A stretch of DNA of 51,902 bases from a virus, in IMG/VR virus record IMGVR_UViG_3300033388_006813, positions 1 through 51,902 of that record; one strand, given 5' to 3'. This document shows, piece by piece, positions 33,401 through 39,311 of this stretch; positions within the stretch are counted from its first letter, which is position 1, and the number at the start of each line of letters is the position of its first letter. Made by a program: the position numbers and the translations under genes. The notes under the pieces are model-generated. The model was not told where the DNA came from and made no database searches. It saw only the letters and a program-made list of their open reading frames with translations.

Positions 33401-34279
33401 AGAGACAATGCTACAATGGGTCAAGAACCAAGTGATCTTAATCCACAAGATAAACCTCTTCCAGTTGTTCCTTCTGATGATGCTACAATGGGTCATGAGA
33501 AAGAAGTTGGATTGGGTGGTGGAGATAATAGATTTACTGGTGGAACCGATGGACAAGGTAAAACAGAGTTGGCTTCAACAGATGATGATCTTTATCATAT
33601 GAAGGGTTTTGGAACCTCTAAAGACAGTTTATCTGCTCTTGCAGATAGAATTGCTAAAAAAATGGAACCAAAGAAGCCTGTAGCGGATGATCCAGATATT
33701 CAGCCAATTGATGCTGGAGATGGAAGCACAATAGGAAAAGAAGATAAGTTCACTGCTGACGAACCTAATAGTGTAGAAGGCGGAGCAACTGAGTCACTTA
33801 TCGGACATGAAAGTGAGACAGTTGGTTCAGCTCCAAAAGAGCCAGCAGATCAACCAGAAGTGTTCACAGGTAATGCCCAAATGGGTAAAGAAGAATTAGA
33901 TTCAGAAAAAACAACAAAAGATAAAGGTACAGTAATCGCAAATAGCGATTCTGAGTCCGAAGCTTATAGGGTAGCTGGAAAAATGATAGCAGCTAATAAA
34001 ATAGATGCATCAGAGCTACAGAGTAAAGTTAATGAACTCAAAACTTATAAGCCTGCTCAAATAAGAGATTTTGAAAAAGCGATTTTCGCTGGTCAAAAAG
34101 GACTTGACACTGTTTCAGACGGTATATCTCAAGCCGTGCAAATAAATGAGAATAGTAGCATGAGAAATGCTAATGAAGAGTTGTCAGATAAGTTGCAAGG
34201 ATTATTTACTCTTGAAAAACAGAATAAAATAGCAAGTGATGATACTACAACTCAATTAAGAAAAGTTTTTAGTAAATAA
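27494..34279 (+). CDS. Prohead protease fused to very long scaffold-like region, with intein
   Basis: 2261 residues, 1857 after intein removal (155-558). The N-terminal part resembles phage prohead proteases of the herpes-protease fold: VGVPLFTNHQND (candidate catalytic His), GGIYIIGRVDKVAYPKLA, GYISGTSMG then, after the intein, CSVEYSLCSVCHN (candidate Ser in GTS). A Cys-rich segment and a helical region follow. Next are five or six degenerate ITEKQL-type repeats (residues about 870-1000), a four-Cys zinc ribbon (CPVCG, CNNCG), and long Gly/Glu/Met-rich acidic linkers. MGHE or MGKE tags occur near the end. Such length suggests protease plus scaffold, as in phages where the two are encoded together. 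An internal ATG at 30050 with AGGAG may give the scaffold alone. Confidence 0.8.
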   Translation: MAIHKIATFSYRCSVEALNKPKGWEIYNLPNKIKTASKTSNSEDLGGFDLKEATSKHPDHLYIKIFAIKKDEPNDNGDAFDATQLKKAAPTFVGVPLFTNHQNDDVEKSRGECVHSWYDKEEGGIYIIGRVDKVAYPKLARGIEEGYISGTSMGCFLGHNRVLMADSSYKYIYDIKKGDEVITHKGRVRKVKNLQRHEDKTNDLIYKIKVEGLSNEICATKEHPFYVLQEQTKCYITGQDIGVPKSMRNRYRRRTKGGVYQQEEYKIALKNGELDQFDFEWKKSEDLKEGDMVSFPISKEIVEDSDATSDKARLIGYFLAEGSYLKYKGNRVAVEFNFCLSKEKDTLGKEVIGLLRKVFDGTLEPKIQERPDRDILMIRLYGRDVAQWFFNYCGEYSHTKTLNKKCLFWDPEIQKHILAAWINGDGTCRNIYAQNGKLYQNISGTTCSETLHNQMKFITSRLGIYSTTEYIKERAIKNGKKPYWILVFGCKESQKLNEVLGIDRIVEGEYRDSWFRQADDYIVMPIKKIEKEYNTEPVYNIEVEEDHSYIVEGVVVKNCSVEYSLCSVCHNMANTSDEYCTHVSNRKNRKYNGSINCSYHQSKTDTDEKCPLCGCEKEESKSIKHAEQMIYEHNYGLKFIENSFVVNPACHECGVTCVLHVPELQKKVAEFSKVINRLVKDASSEFTKESATAKAIEKLGGVNEINSLKSSMNEMEMVVKSMLKQKDNVSMEYVSDLVKAMADVQGILDELVEMGYAALPSPPVTAGEETEVPAPFPEPVQTPEPQMVAPGGGSSSQEDLGGLGNVTLPQKSSNKKEDFSKISENVSNKVSSLKQRVHKIQEKQNNNEIGAIMATDKTTKTAAGTENLEVITEKQLEKKQENLHPRTETVYESITESKEQIGGTEQSNDTTSDSPQVRLGTYETTTEDQLKSESALGSAITHFVEYPDVITEKQWDDFSRDIAGDLPEDYTESITQAQIRDLLSKHKFIGNVETITEDQLRNMTMTDGLKRWASSDYSVSLMKTAINTIVDAVVKYKKSPNEIVKAATIINDDSATKDKAAFLAVVNSLPQKADDKEALTQNIAYFCKTAATHNKISGIDALILAASDNGQFAMRAEDLFDSIYHATNNKTAYKKVQEKVAKRMEDDSTKTIMSKADGFDKALKIMDRPEDGKYQIRASVSDVDAPITDKVAFLAGVKKLAQEMIDDDGVDASAIIKIEVGDGGELLIDIQEGAEETVCPDDIGDIIEGPVEDIEADNNGEETNDMKPMEGGDQAGMGMGQGQDQNRPSMNPIAAAKSEIKQAQMMGGEMGGQGGAAQAPGAGAALPGSPGAEVPPMENFTEDPMADEEGGFDEENLEAKPPGSICPVCGSDDVDIISGKGKCNNCGSEMTYKVEVNVTKWEGVTPTGDEAEELGGLGEGEGFEMPTEEPELGAEEPGMGGGMAGEAGMPAMAAYTRLLPEALKKIGSQNIILGSVSPITGTINTLKMDDEQYVCLDTGTKYKVSCIVSKDGNKAYAQWEWKPKVAGVECPSCSRAKQRFIKALSSVELTEAKFNELELKDKVDIIVKMNKSGALMKVAAKEGSVVEDYKLAYGNYGDKFPVESCIEKLARRFGKDAICLSGPDEGENLAESVCNRLKKADVYTTKLATKVASIWSDCDGDEECITDQVRNGYSLRESAVICTTLKSAMVQSDYIFADQLSVTSQIIDEEQDSMGEPVDDIGMGEEEDPFENIDEGIDGGTVTIELPSDVAEQLGSAVDEATGGIGEEGIDEGGIGDEGGIGDEGGISDEAPIEEVAPGDLDGGDMNSMEGGEVPVEGEEAPIEEGKDMTMFDSETPEGMGGIGEPCDDSYGGGGSVKITVNGEPTGGGSAFAEKKEDFEKEAGNVNDNDGMDYKEALIMSGAIGQVGKPQMDLSSVIAAINKTAGEKEISQEKAQDSPDIGTYTAGEGGSEMGHESETIRTPQKPSVPRDNATMGQEPSDLNPQDKPLPVVPSDDATMGHEKEVGLGGGDNRFTGGTDGQGKTELASTDDDLYHMKGFGTSKDSLSALADRIAKKMEPKKPVADDPDIQPIDAGDGSTIGKEDKFTADEPNSVEGGATESLIGHESETVGSAPKEPADQPEVFTGNAQMGKEELDSEKTTKDKGTVIANSDSESEAYRVAGKMIAANKIDASELQSKVNELKTYKPAQIRDFEKAIFAGQKGLDTVSDGISQAVQINENSSMRNANEELSDKLQGLFTLEKQNKIASDDTTTQLRKVFSK
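27956..29167 (+). mobile_element. Intein with LAGLIDADG endonuclease, in prohead protease
   Basis: 404 residues. It begins at Cys (CFLGHNRVLMADSS). Block B is NEICATKEHPFYVL with the T-x-x-H pattern. LAGLIDADG helices are RLIGYFLAEGSYL and ILAAWINGDGTC. The end is PVYNIEVEEDHSYIVEG then VVVKN, with Cys as first C-extein residue; Lys replaces the usual penultimate His. It is inserted immediately after GTSMG, beside the presumed catalytic Ser. Confidence 0.92.
30050..34279 (+). CDS. Nested in-frame scaffold-type product from an internal start (candidate)
   Basis: ATG 30050 lies in the reading frame of the protease gene and is preceded by AGGAG (30040-30044) at a normal distance. The product would be 1409 residues starting MATDKTTKTAAGTENLEV, exactly where the ITEKQL repeat region begins. 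Protease and scaffold sharing one frame with an internal start is the lambda C/Nu3 arrangement. The shorter product would lack the protease and the intein. Expression is inferred from the ribosome site and domain boundary only. Confidence 0.5.
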   Translation: MATDKTTKTAAGTENLEVITEKQLEKKQENLHPRTETVYESITESKEQIGGTEQSNDTTSDSPQVRLGTYETTTEDQLKSESALGSAITHFVEYPDVITEKQWDDFSRDIAGDLPEDYTESITQAQIRDLLSKHKFIGNVETITEDQLRNMTMTDGLKRWASSDYSVSLMKTAINTIVDAVVKYKKSPNEIVKAATIINDDSATKDKAAFLAVVNSLPQKADDKEALTQNIAYFCKTAATHNKISGIDALILAASDNGQFAMRAEDLFDSIYHATNNKTAYKKVQEKVAKRMEDDSTKTIMSKADGFDKALKIMDRPEDGKYQIRASVSDVDAPITDKVAFLAGVKKLAQEMIDDDGVDASAIIKIEVGDGGELLIDIQEGAEETVCPDDIGDIIEGPVEDIEADNNGEETNDMKPMEGGDQAGMGMGQGQDQNRPSMNPIAAAKSEIKQAQMMGGEMGGQGGAAQAPGAGAALPGSPGAEVPPMENFTEDPMADEEGGFDEENLEAKPPGSICPVCGSDDVDIISGKGKCNNCGSEMTYKVEVNVTKWEGVTPTGDEAEELGGLGEGEGFEMPTEEPELGAEEPGMGGGMAGEAGMPAMAAYTRLLPEALKKIGSQNIILGSVSPITGTINTLKMDDEQYVCLDTGTKYKVSCIVSKDGNKAYAQWEWKPKVAGVECPSCSRAKQRFIKALSSVELTEAKFNELELKDKVDIIVKMNKSGALMKVAAKEGSVVEDYKLAYGNYGDKFPVESCIEKLARRFGKDAICLSGPDEGENLAESVCNRLKKADVYTTKLATKVASIWSDCDGDEECITDQVRNGYSLRESAVICTTLKSAMVQSDYIFADQLSVTSQIIDEEQDSMGEPVDDIGMGEEEDPFENIDEGIDGGTVTIELPSDVAEQLGSAVDEATGGIGEEGIDEGGIGDEGGIGDEGGISDEAPIEEVAPGDLDGGDMNSMEGGEVPVEGEEAPIEEGKDMTMFDSETPEGMGGIGEPCDDSYGGGGSVKITVNGEPTGGGSAFAEKKEDFEKEAGNVNDNDGMDYKEALIMSGAIGQVGKPQMDLSSVIAAINKTAGEKEISQEKAQDSPDIGTYTAGEGGSEMGHESETIRTPQKPSVPRDNATMGQEPSDLNPQDKPLPVVPSDDATMGHEKEVGLGGGDNRFTGGTDGQGKTELASTDDDLYHMKGFGTSKDSLSALADRIAKKMEPKKPVADDPDIQPIDAGDGSTIGKEDKFTADEPNSVEGGATESLIGHESETVGSAPKEPADQPEVFTGNAQMGKEELDSEKTTKDKGTVIANSDSESEAYRVAGKMIAANKIDASELQSKVNELKTYKPAQIRDFEKAIFAGQKGLDTVSDGISQAVQINENSSMRNANEELSDKLQGLFTLEKQNKIASDDTTTQLRKVFSK

Positions 34280-34299
34280 TTAAAAAATAGGAGATTATT

Positions 34300-34842
34300 A
34301 TGGCTATTATAGTTGAACAGCATGTAGTTGCTGATCATTATCCAGTAGGTGGAACATCTATCACAGCTGGTATGTGCGTGGAATTTGCAGCAGGATTAGT
34401 TGTCCCAGCTGTAACTACAAGCGAAGCTGCTATCGGTATTGCCGGTGATTCTTTTCTCTCAGCTGAAGGTCAAACAACAGCTTACTCAGCACAGGTTGTA
34501 ATTGGTGCTAATGGTGCAGCAAATCGTTGGACAGAGAATAGAGTTAGTGACTTTTACAATGAGACAGCAGCATCACAGAGAATTACAGTTTACACTGGTG
34601 GCGGAAAATTCTGGGTCAGTACTGACTTGTTCGATGCCCCAGCTGGTGTTACTGCTGGTAATTTGATGCAGGCTGGTACAGGTGTTGGTTACTGGGCAGG
34701 TTCTGCTGGTAACAATGCTAACGATTTTATTGCTATCGCAGCAAGTTCTACCACAGCATATCCAAGTGGAGTTCCTGGAACAGATACTACTGATGGTAGT
34801 ATTACTCTTGGTAATTACATTTCACTCATTTTGAGAATGTAA
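34300..34842 (+). CDS. Probable head decoration or capsid-stabilising protein
   Basis: 180 residues, rich in Ala, Gly, Thr and Val with few Lys. The beta pattern (YPVGGTSITAGMCVEF, AAIGIAGDSFLS, RITVYTGGGKFWVS) resembles small beta-barrel decoration or capsid-fibre proteins. The position between protease/scaffold and major capsid protein is the classic place for this class. C-rich and GGT codons are more frequent than in the neighbours, as in highly expressed genes. The ATG follows AGGAGATTATT. Confidence 0.65.
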   Translation: MAIIVEQHVVADHYPVGGTSITAGMCVEFAAGLVVPAVTTSEAAIGIAGDSFLSAEGQTTAYSAQVVIGANGAANRWTENRVSDFYNETAASQRITVYTGGGKFWVSTDLFDAPAGVTAGNLMQAGTGVGYWAGSAGNNANDFIAIAASSTTAYPSGVPGTDTTDGSITLGNYISLILRM

Positions 34843-34873
34843 TATTAGTTAAAAAAATATTAACAAAGCTATA

Positions 34874-34900
34874 TTTTAGGATTTTAAGAGATACCTAAAA
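34874..34900 (+). other. 5'-UTR hairpin upstream of the capsid gene
   Basis: TTTTAGG and CCTAAAA can pair around a 13-nt loop, 12 nt before the strong ribosome site AAGGAG of the major capsid gene. It could stabilise the mRNA or tune translation. No T-run follows. Confidence 0.35.
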
Positions 34901-34920
34901 ATAGAAATAAGGAGAATATT

Positions 34921-35793
34921 ATGGCTCTTAATAAAACAGGTCTTTCAGATCAAGATAAAGAAATGATAATCGCGCAAGCTCTTGAAACAGACGAAGGTCG
35001 TACTGCCCTTGCTCAGGCAATGGTAGAGCCAATTCGTAGGTCACTTGAGTATCAGGCAGTAGGAAGAAAGCTTCTCATGGTTGATGAGTTACCTCAAGGT
35101 GCTCTTGCTCGTTACGAGAGAGATGTTGCAGCAATTGCTTGGATCATTTCTCGTCGTGGCGCTGTACCTGATCAAATTCAGGAAGGGGAGGAAGTGTTGG
35201 TTCCTACTTTTGAAATCGCAGCAAATCCAACAGTACGTCTTAGTGAGATCAAGGCTCGTAGATTCTACATTGTAGACAGAGCACAGATCAAAGCTAAAGA
35301 AGCTATCCAGAAAGAGGAAGATAGTAATATTTTTAATGCTCTTTTGACAGCTTGTCAATCAGCACAAACAATTACTAACTATGGAACTCTTACAGTCCAG
35401 GCTCTTAATGAAGCATTTAAGCAGATTGAGCAACATGATCTAGTTACAGCTAAGATCGTTACTCATGCTTTCCAGTATGCTAGCATTAGAACTTTTGGTA
35501 AGGATTTCTTCGATGAGGCAACTCAGAGAGAAATCATCACAACTGGTCTTTATGGTCATCTTTGGACAGCTGACATACATGTTAGCTCAAGAATGACCAG
35601 CACTGTAGTCCTTCTTGTTTCTTCGCCTGAGACAGTGGGTGCTTTCCCAATCAGACAGGACATAACAGTTCTTCCAGCTGATGATCCTAAGAAACTTAGA
35701 TTAGGATGGGTAATATATGAAGAGGTAGGAATTGTCGTTATTAACGATTATGCTATCTCTCGTATTAATATGGAAGATGCTAACGCCTCTTAA
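34921..35793 (+). CDS. Major capsid protein (HK97-fold-like)
   Basis: 290 residues. Segments typical of phage major capsid proteins include VEPIRRSLEYQAVGRKLL, DVAAIAWIISRRGAVPDQ, EGEEVLVPTFEIAANPTV, IDRAQIK-like VDRAQIKAKEAIQ, and a C-terminal beta domain with RLGWVIYEEVGIVVINDYAI. The place after protease and decoration gene and before a terminator supports this call. Codon choice differs from its neighbours (more CTT, CGT, GCT and ATC), as expected for the most expressed gene. AAGGAG with 8-nt spacing is the ribosome site. No long N-terminal propeptide is evident. Confidence 0.85.
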   Translation: MALNKTGLSDQDKEMIIAQALETDEGRTALAQAMVEPIRRSLEYQAVGRKLLMVDELPQGALARYERDVAAIAWIISRRGAVPDQIQEGEEVLVPTFEIAANPTVRLSEIKARRFYIVDRAQIKAKEAIQKEEDSNIFNALLTACQSAQTITNYGTLTVQALNEAFKQIEQHDLVTAKIVTHAFQYASIRTFGKDFFDEATQREIITTGLYGHLWTADIHVSSRMTSTVVLLVSSPETVGAFPIRQDITVLPADDPKKLRLGWVIYEEVGIVVINDYAISRINMEDANAS

Positions 35794-35823
35794 ACAAAGG
35801 GGTTATAGCAGTAGTATAAAATT

Positions 35824-35856
35824 AAAGGTGAGCCAAGAAATTGGTTCACCTTTTTT
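35824..35856 (+). terminator. Rho-independent terminator after capsid gene
   Basis: AAAGGTGAGCCA and TGGTTCACCTTT pair (one G-T wobble) around a 6-nt loop, followed by six T. It ends the head-gene transcript. Confidence 0.85.
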
Positions 35857-35860
35857 GTTA

Positions 35861-36113
35861 TAAAATAGTTGTATATACTTTTTTTGTATATACGTTTAAA
35901 AAAGCATAACAACTTTTAGTTAAAGTTGTATATATGTTTTATAATTTTTCATAATAGATTTTATATTTATTTATAAAATAGTTGAAAAGTGAAAGATAAT
36001 ATTATAAAATGTATATATTATTTTTTTATTAAATGTGAAAAAATAAAAAAGGAGTTTAGGTCATGTAGAAGGAATATTATAATAGAGCTTATATTTGTTC
36101 AGGAGATTTTAAT
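35861..36113 (+). promoter_or_regulatory. AT-rich control region with promoter (TTGAAA, 17 nt, TAAAAT)
   Basis: The -35-like TTGAAA lies at 35982-35987 and the -10-like TAAAAT at 36005-36010. The 36 nt from 35982 are repeated with four differences at 37121, in front of the methyltransferase. Upstream, TTGTATATA elements occur at about 35868, 35888 and 35926, possibly regulator sites. A ribosome site CAGGAG precedes the endonuclease ATG. No gene is visible in this stretch. Confidence 0.6.
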
Positions 36114-37124
36114 ATGAGAGAAGAGCCACATTACACTAATCTGTTAACAAAAGAATTTTTTGAAGAATATTATATTAACCAAAAAATGTCTTATCCTAAA
36201 ATAAGAAAAATGTTATTAGAGCAAGGATACAATATTCATAATGGGACTTTGCATAAGTATGCTGAAAGATTAGGAATTGGAAGAGATCGTTCAGAAGCAA
36301 GAAGAAATTTATTTCCATGTTCTTTAGATTATAAAGTAAATTATATACAAGATGATATGATAGAATTTATTGATGGTTTCTTATTAGGAGATGGGGGAAT
36401 AAATTTTGATAAAAGAAGTATAAATAATCTTATAGCCAGATTCCGTTGTGGTGTAGAATATGAAGAATTTTGTAGTTATTTAATGGAACCTTTTAAGAAA
36501 TTGAGTTCAAGTGTAAAAAAACATAAGGCAAAAAGTATGAAGCAAGGATTTATGTTTAGCGGTAGTACTAGTAATCATCCAGATATTTATAAACAATATT
36601 TAAGATGGTATCCAGAAAATAAAAATGGGCAAAGAATTAAACAGCCTCCAGAAGATGTAAGAATAACTAAAAATTCTGTTCTTATGTGGTATCTTGGTGA
36701 TGGATCTGTGGTCGTAAAAAATAATACGATTGCTACTCGATTATCTACAGACGGGTTTTCAAAGGTTAAGGTTGAGATGTTAGTAGATAAATTACAACAA
36801 ATTGGTATCAAATGCTATAGGAATAATGAGAATCGTATTAGAATTAATTCAAGGGGTATTCCTGCCTTCTATAATCTTATTGGGGAAAAAAGTCCTATCA
36901 AATGTTATAATTATAAATTTGATAAAATACCATTTTGGAGATTTGAGAGCAAGAGGATGAAAGAAGTCGCAGAAGAATTAGATATAAATTATCAAAAATT
37001 AGCATATATGGTTAAAATAGGCAAAATACCTTGTTTTAGATTGAGTGAGAAGGGTAGACCTAGATTTTTACCAAACCATATTGTTAAGATTAAAAAAATG
37101 GTAGAATCTGGAAAACTTTCTTGA
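36114..37124 (+). CDS. Free-standing LAGLIDADG homing endonuclease with HTH domains
   Basis: 336 residues. Two LAGLIDADG-type helices are visible: IEFIDGFLLGDGGIN (about residues 82-96) and VLMWYLGDGSVVV (about 196-208), the pattern of a monomeric enzyme. The N-terminus looks like a small HTH (SYPKIRKMLLEQGYN, TLHKYAERLGIG). The C-terminus looks like an excisionase or MerR-type HTH (MKEVAEELDINYQKLAYMV, RPRFLPNHIVKIKK). It would cut a specific site in related phages lacking it and so spread by repair. It is flanked by two copies of a promoter-like repeat, consistent with insertion between the capsid gene and the methyltransferase. Confidence 0.85.
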   Translation: MREEPHYTNLLTKEFFEEYYINQKMSYPKIRKMLLEQGYNIHNGTLHKYAERLGIGRDRSEARRNLFPCSLDYKVNYIQDDMIEFIDGFLLGDGGINFDKRSINNLIARFRCGVEYEEFCSYLMEPFKKLSSSVKKHKAKSMKQGFMFSGSTSNHPDIYKQYLRWYPENKNGQRIKQPPEDVRITKNSVLMWYLGDGSVVVKNNTIATRLSTDGFSKVKVEMLVDKLQQIGIKCYRNNENRIRINSRGIPAFYNLIGEKSPIKCYNYKFDKIPFWRFESKRMKEVAEELDINYQKLAYMVKIGKIPCFRLSEKGRPRFLPNHIVKIKKMVESGKLS

Positions 37125-37149
37125 AAAGTGAAAATAAATATTATAAAAT
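37121..37149 (+). promoter_or_regulatory. Promoter of the methyltransferase gene (TTGAAA, 17 nt, TAAAAT)
   Basis: TTGAAA at 37121-37126 overlaps the endonuclease stop; TAAAAT is at 37144-37149 with a 17-nt spacer. The 36-nt block 37121-37156 is nearly the same as 35982-36017. The start codon at 37180 follows with TAAGGA. Confidence 0.6.
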
Positions 37150-37179
37150 ATATATACGTTTAATATAAGGAATATTTAG

Positions 37180-38373
37180 ATGCCAAAAATAAAAAAAACA
37201 GATAACATTATTTTGCGGGTAACATCTTCTGATCATAATTCAATTCGAATTAAATCGAAGTTATTTGGTAAGAGCAAAAGTAATTATATTCGTCATTGTG
37301 TTTTTTCTCATTGGGAAAATCTTGAAAGTACTTCTCATTTTAAGGAATTACTGAGAATGTACAAAGAGGGGGATAAAGAAATAAAAGATGAAGTTGTGGA
37401 ACTTTTATTTCATTATTATAGGGAGAATGGATTTCCTCATAATAAATTAAATGATATTCAAAAAGAAAATAGATTGAAGAGAGTAATAAATAGTAAAAAT
37501 GTATTATTAGAAGACAATCATTTACAGATGAATCCTCAAGGAATAGATTTGGCGAATCATTTTCATCCTCATATGATGGAAGCATATTATAGTATTGGAA
37601 CAAATTCTCCTTTTGAGACTTTTAATGATGATGAAAAGTTGAAAGATTGTATAAATAGGTGGTTAGAGTTGGAAAAAGTTCCTAATCATGCGGGGATGAG
37701 AAGAATTTTAAAAACGAGGAATGGAACTAAAGGTGTAGTTAATTACAAACCCACGATAGCTAAATTTATTTATGATAGATATTGTCCAGAGAATGGTAAG
37801 GTTTTAGATCCTTGTGCTGGATATGGTGGTAGATTAGTTGGTTGTATCGCATCTAATAAGAATATATTTTATCATGGAATAGATCCTGTTGGAGAAACGG
37901 CTGTAGGGAACTCCAGGATAGCTTCATTTTTTTCAAAACAATATGATGTGTTTATGGGTCGAGTTTATAATTATCGCTTTAGATTCGATCAGGAGTGTGC
38001 TGAGGAGGTTATGCCTAATATAAAAGAGAGGTATGATTTAGTGTTTACGAGTCCTCCGTATCATTCTCAGGAAATATATTCAGATAATATTTCTCAAAGT
38101 TCTAGTAAGCACAAAGAGTATGAGAATTGGTTGAGGAATTTTTTATATGTTATAGTTGATGAGAGTAAAAGAATTTTAAAAGATGATGGAAAATTAGTAT
38201 TGAATGTAAAGAATTTACAGAAGAAAAAGATAGCAGATGATTTGTGTAAGTATTGTGAAAAGGATTGGGAGTTAGAAACTACATATCATATGAGATTAAG
38301 TAATAATGAATTTAATCGTAAGGGTGATAAGATGTTTCATACTGAACCAATATTTGTGTGGAAGAAGAAATGA
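37180..38373 (+). CDS. DNA methyltransferase (N4-cytosine/N6-adenine type) with N-terminal RHH-like part
   Basis: 397 residues. Motif I is DPCAGYGGRLVG (about 208-219), the S-adenosylmethionine site; motif IV is TSPPY (about 291-295). TSPPY is more usual for N4-cytosine enzymes, but related N6-adenine enzymes also use it. The end (ESKRILKDDGKLVLNV) fits the Rossmann methylase core. The first about 45 residues (ILRVTSSDHNSIRIKSKLFG, SNYIRHCVF) resemble a ribbon-helix-helix unit as in MobC-like proteins. No partner nuclease is next to it, so protection of phage DNA or regulation is likelier than a restriction pair. It is followed by a strong terminator. Confidence 0.85.
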   Translation: MPKIKKTDNIILRVTSSDHNSIRIKSKLFGKSKSNYIRHCVFSHWENLESTSHFKELLRMYKEGDKEIKDEVVELLFHYYRENGFPHNKLNDIQKENRLKRVINSKNVLLEDNHLQMNPQGIDLANHFHPHMMEAYYSIGTNSPFETFNDDEKLKDCINRWLELEKVPNHAGMRRILKTRNGTKGVVNYKPTIAKFIYDRYCPENGKVLDPCAGYGGRLVGCIASNKNIFYHGIDPVGETAVGNSRIASFFSKQYDVFMGRVYNYRFRFDQECAEEVMPNIKERYDLVFTSPPYHSQEIYSDNISQSSSKHKEYENWLRNFLYVIVDESKRILKDDGKLVLNVKNLQKKKIADDLCKYCEKDWELETTYHMRLSNNEFNRKGDKMFHTEPIFVWKKK

Positions 38374-38423
38374 TTTTATTGAATCATATTAATTATTATG
38401 TCACAGATGTTGTAAAATAGCAA

Positions 38424-38473
38424 AAAAGCGGGTTAATAGGCTAAGAAGCGGGTTTAACGACCCGCTTTTTTTA
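38424..38473 (+). terminator. Strong rho-independent terminator
   Basis: AAGCGGGT (38446-38453) pairs with ACCCGCTT (38460-38467) around six nt, followed by a seven-T run. A second AAAAAAGCGGGT just upstream (38424) could pair with the same arm, giving an alternative, longer hairpin. Confidence 0.88.
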
Positions 38474-38552
38474 TTTAATGGGAGAAAAAAATTTCTAACT
38501 GGGTATAGGTAGCATTTTTATTTATCAAAAAAAATAATATTTAAAAAAGGTT

Positions 38553-38581
38553 TTGACTTTTGTTGTGGGATATGATATAAT
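38553..38581 (+). promoter_or_regulatory. Sigma70-type promoter of the cas operon
   Basis: TTGACT (38553-38558), a 17-nt spacer, and TATAAT (38576-38581) preceded by TG, an extended -10. The leader runs about 58 nt to the cas5 ATG, with GGAGG at 38635-38639. It is the best consensus promoter in the window. Confidence 0.8.
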
Positions 38582-38645
38582 ATCTTCTATAGTGAACTGC
38601 AAAATACTACAGAGATATTAAAATTTTATTTATTGGAGGCATAAA

Positions 38646-39311
38646 ATGAAGTCAGAAGAAATTATTAAGTTATTAGGTAGTAGGGTTCATTATTCTATTT
38701 CGATGGAAATATCAGGTCCATTTGCAATGTTTGCTAGACCTGATACTGGGAGCGAGAAGACGAGTTATCCTTTCCCAACTTTTTCAGCAGCAAAAGGTAT
38801 ATTTGAATCTATATTATATATGCCTAATGCTATTGTTGTTCCTGTAAAAGTTCAAATTTGTAATCCAATAAGATATCAGTCTTATGCATTTAATTATAGA
38901 GGGGAACTTCGTAAATCAGAATTAATTAAGAAAAATAATACTTGTCAAATAAAAAGTACAATTCTTGTAAATCCTTGTTATAGGCTTTTTGCAAAAGTAA
39001 TAAAGGCGGATGAGATTGTTTCAACCCCTAAAAGATATAAAGGTATTAATCATGCCCATGCATATCAGGCACAATTCAATCGTCGTCTAAAAAATAGTAG
39101 AAATTATAGAACACCATGTTTAGGTTTGTCTGAATTTTTAGCTTCTTATGTCGGCATATTCAGAGAAGATACAAAAGTTCAAGAGCATATTAATTTTATT
39201 ATAGCCTCAATGACACTATGTTGTTTTGATTCTCTTAACAGAGGTGAGTACAATCCCTCATCAGTTCAAAATGTGAAAATCGAAAATGGAGAATTATGTT
39301 ATGTTAAATGA
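38646..39311 (+). CDS. cas5: Cas5, type I-C-like (Cas5d)
   Basis: 221 residues. GPFAMFARPDTGSEKTSY, then FPTFSAAKGIFESILY, then ICNPIRYQSYAFNYRG match the order of Cas5d motifs; later QFNRRLKNSRNYRTPCLGLSEF matches the Cas5d pattern of FxRRL, PYLG and EF. Cas5d binds the crRNA 5' handle and, in type I-C, cuts the precursor RNA in place of Cas6. The conserved Tyr after Glu-x-x-Ser is present (Y41). The Lys-His pair I recall before FxRR appears as Ala-Tyr, with two His just upstream (INHAHAYQ), so the catalytic set may differ. The next gene starts inside its 3' end. No cas6 is in the window. Confidence 0.85.
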   Translation: MKSEEIIKLLGSRVHYSISMEISGPFAMFARPDTGSEKTSYPFPTFSAAKGIFESILYMPNAIVVPVKVQICNPIRYQSYAFNYRGELRKSELIKKNNTCQIKSTILVNPCYRLFAKVIKADEIVSTPKRYKGINHAHAYQAQFNRRLKNSRNYRTPCLGLSEFLASYVGIFREDTKVQEHINFIIASMTLCCFDSLNRGEYNPSSVQNVKIENGELCYVK

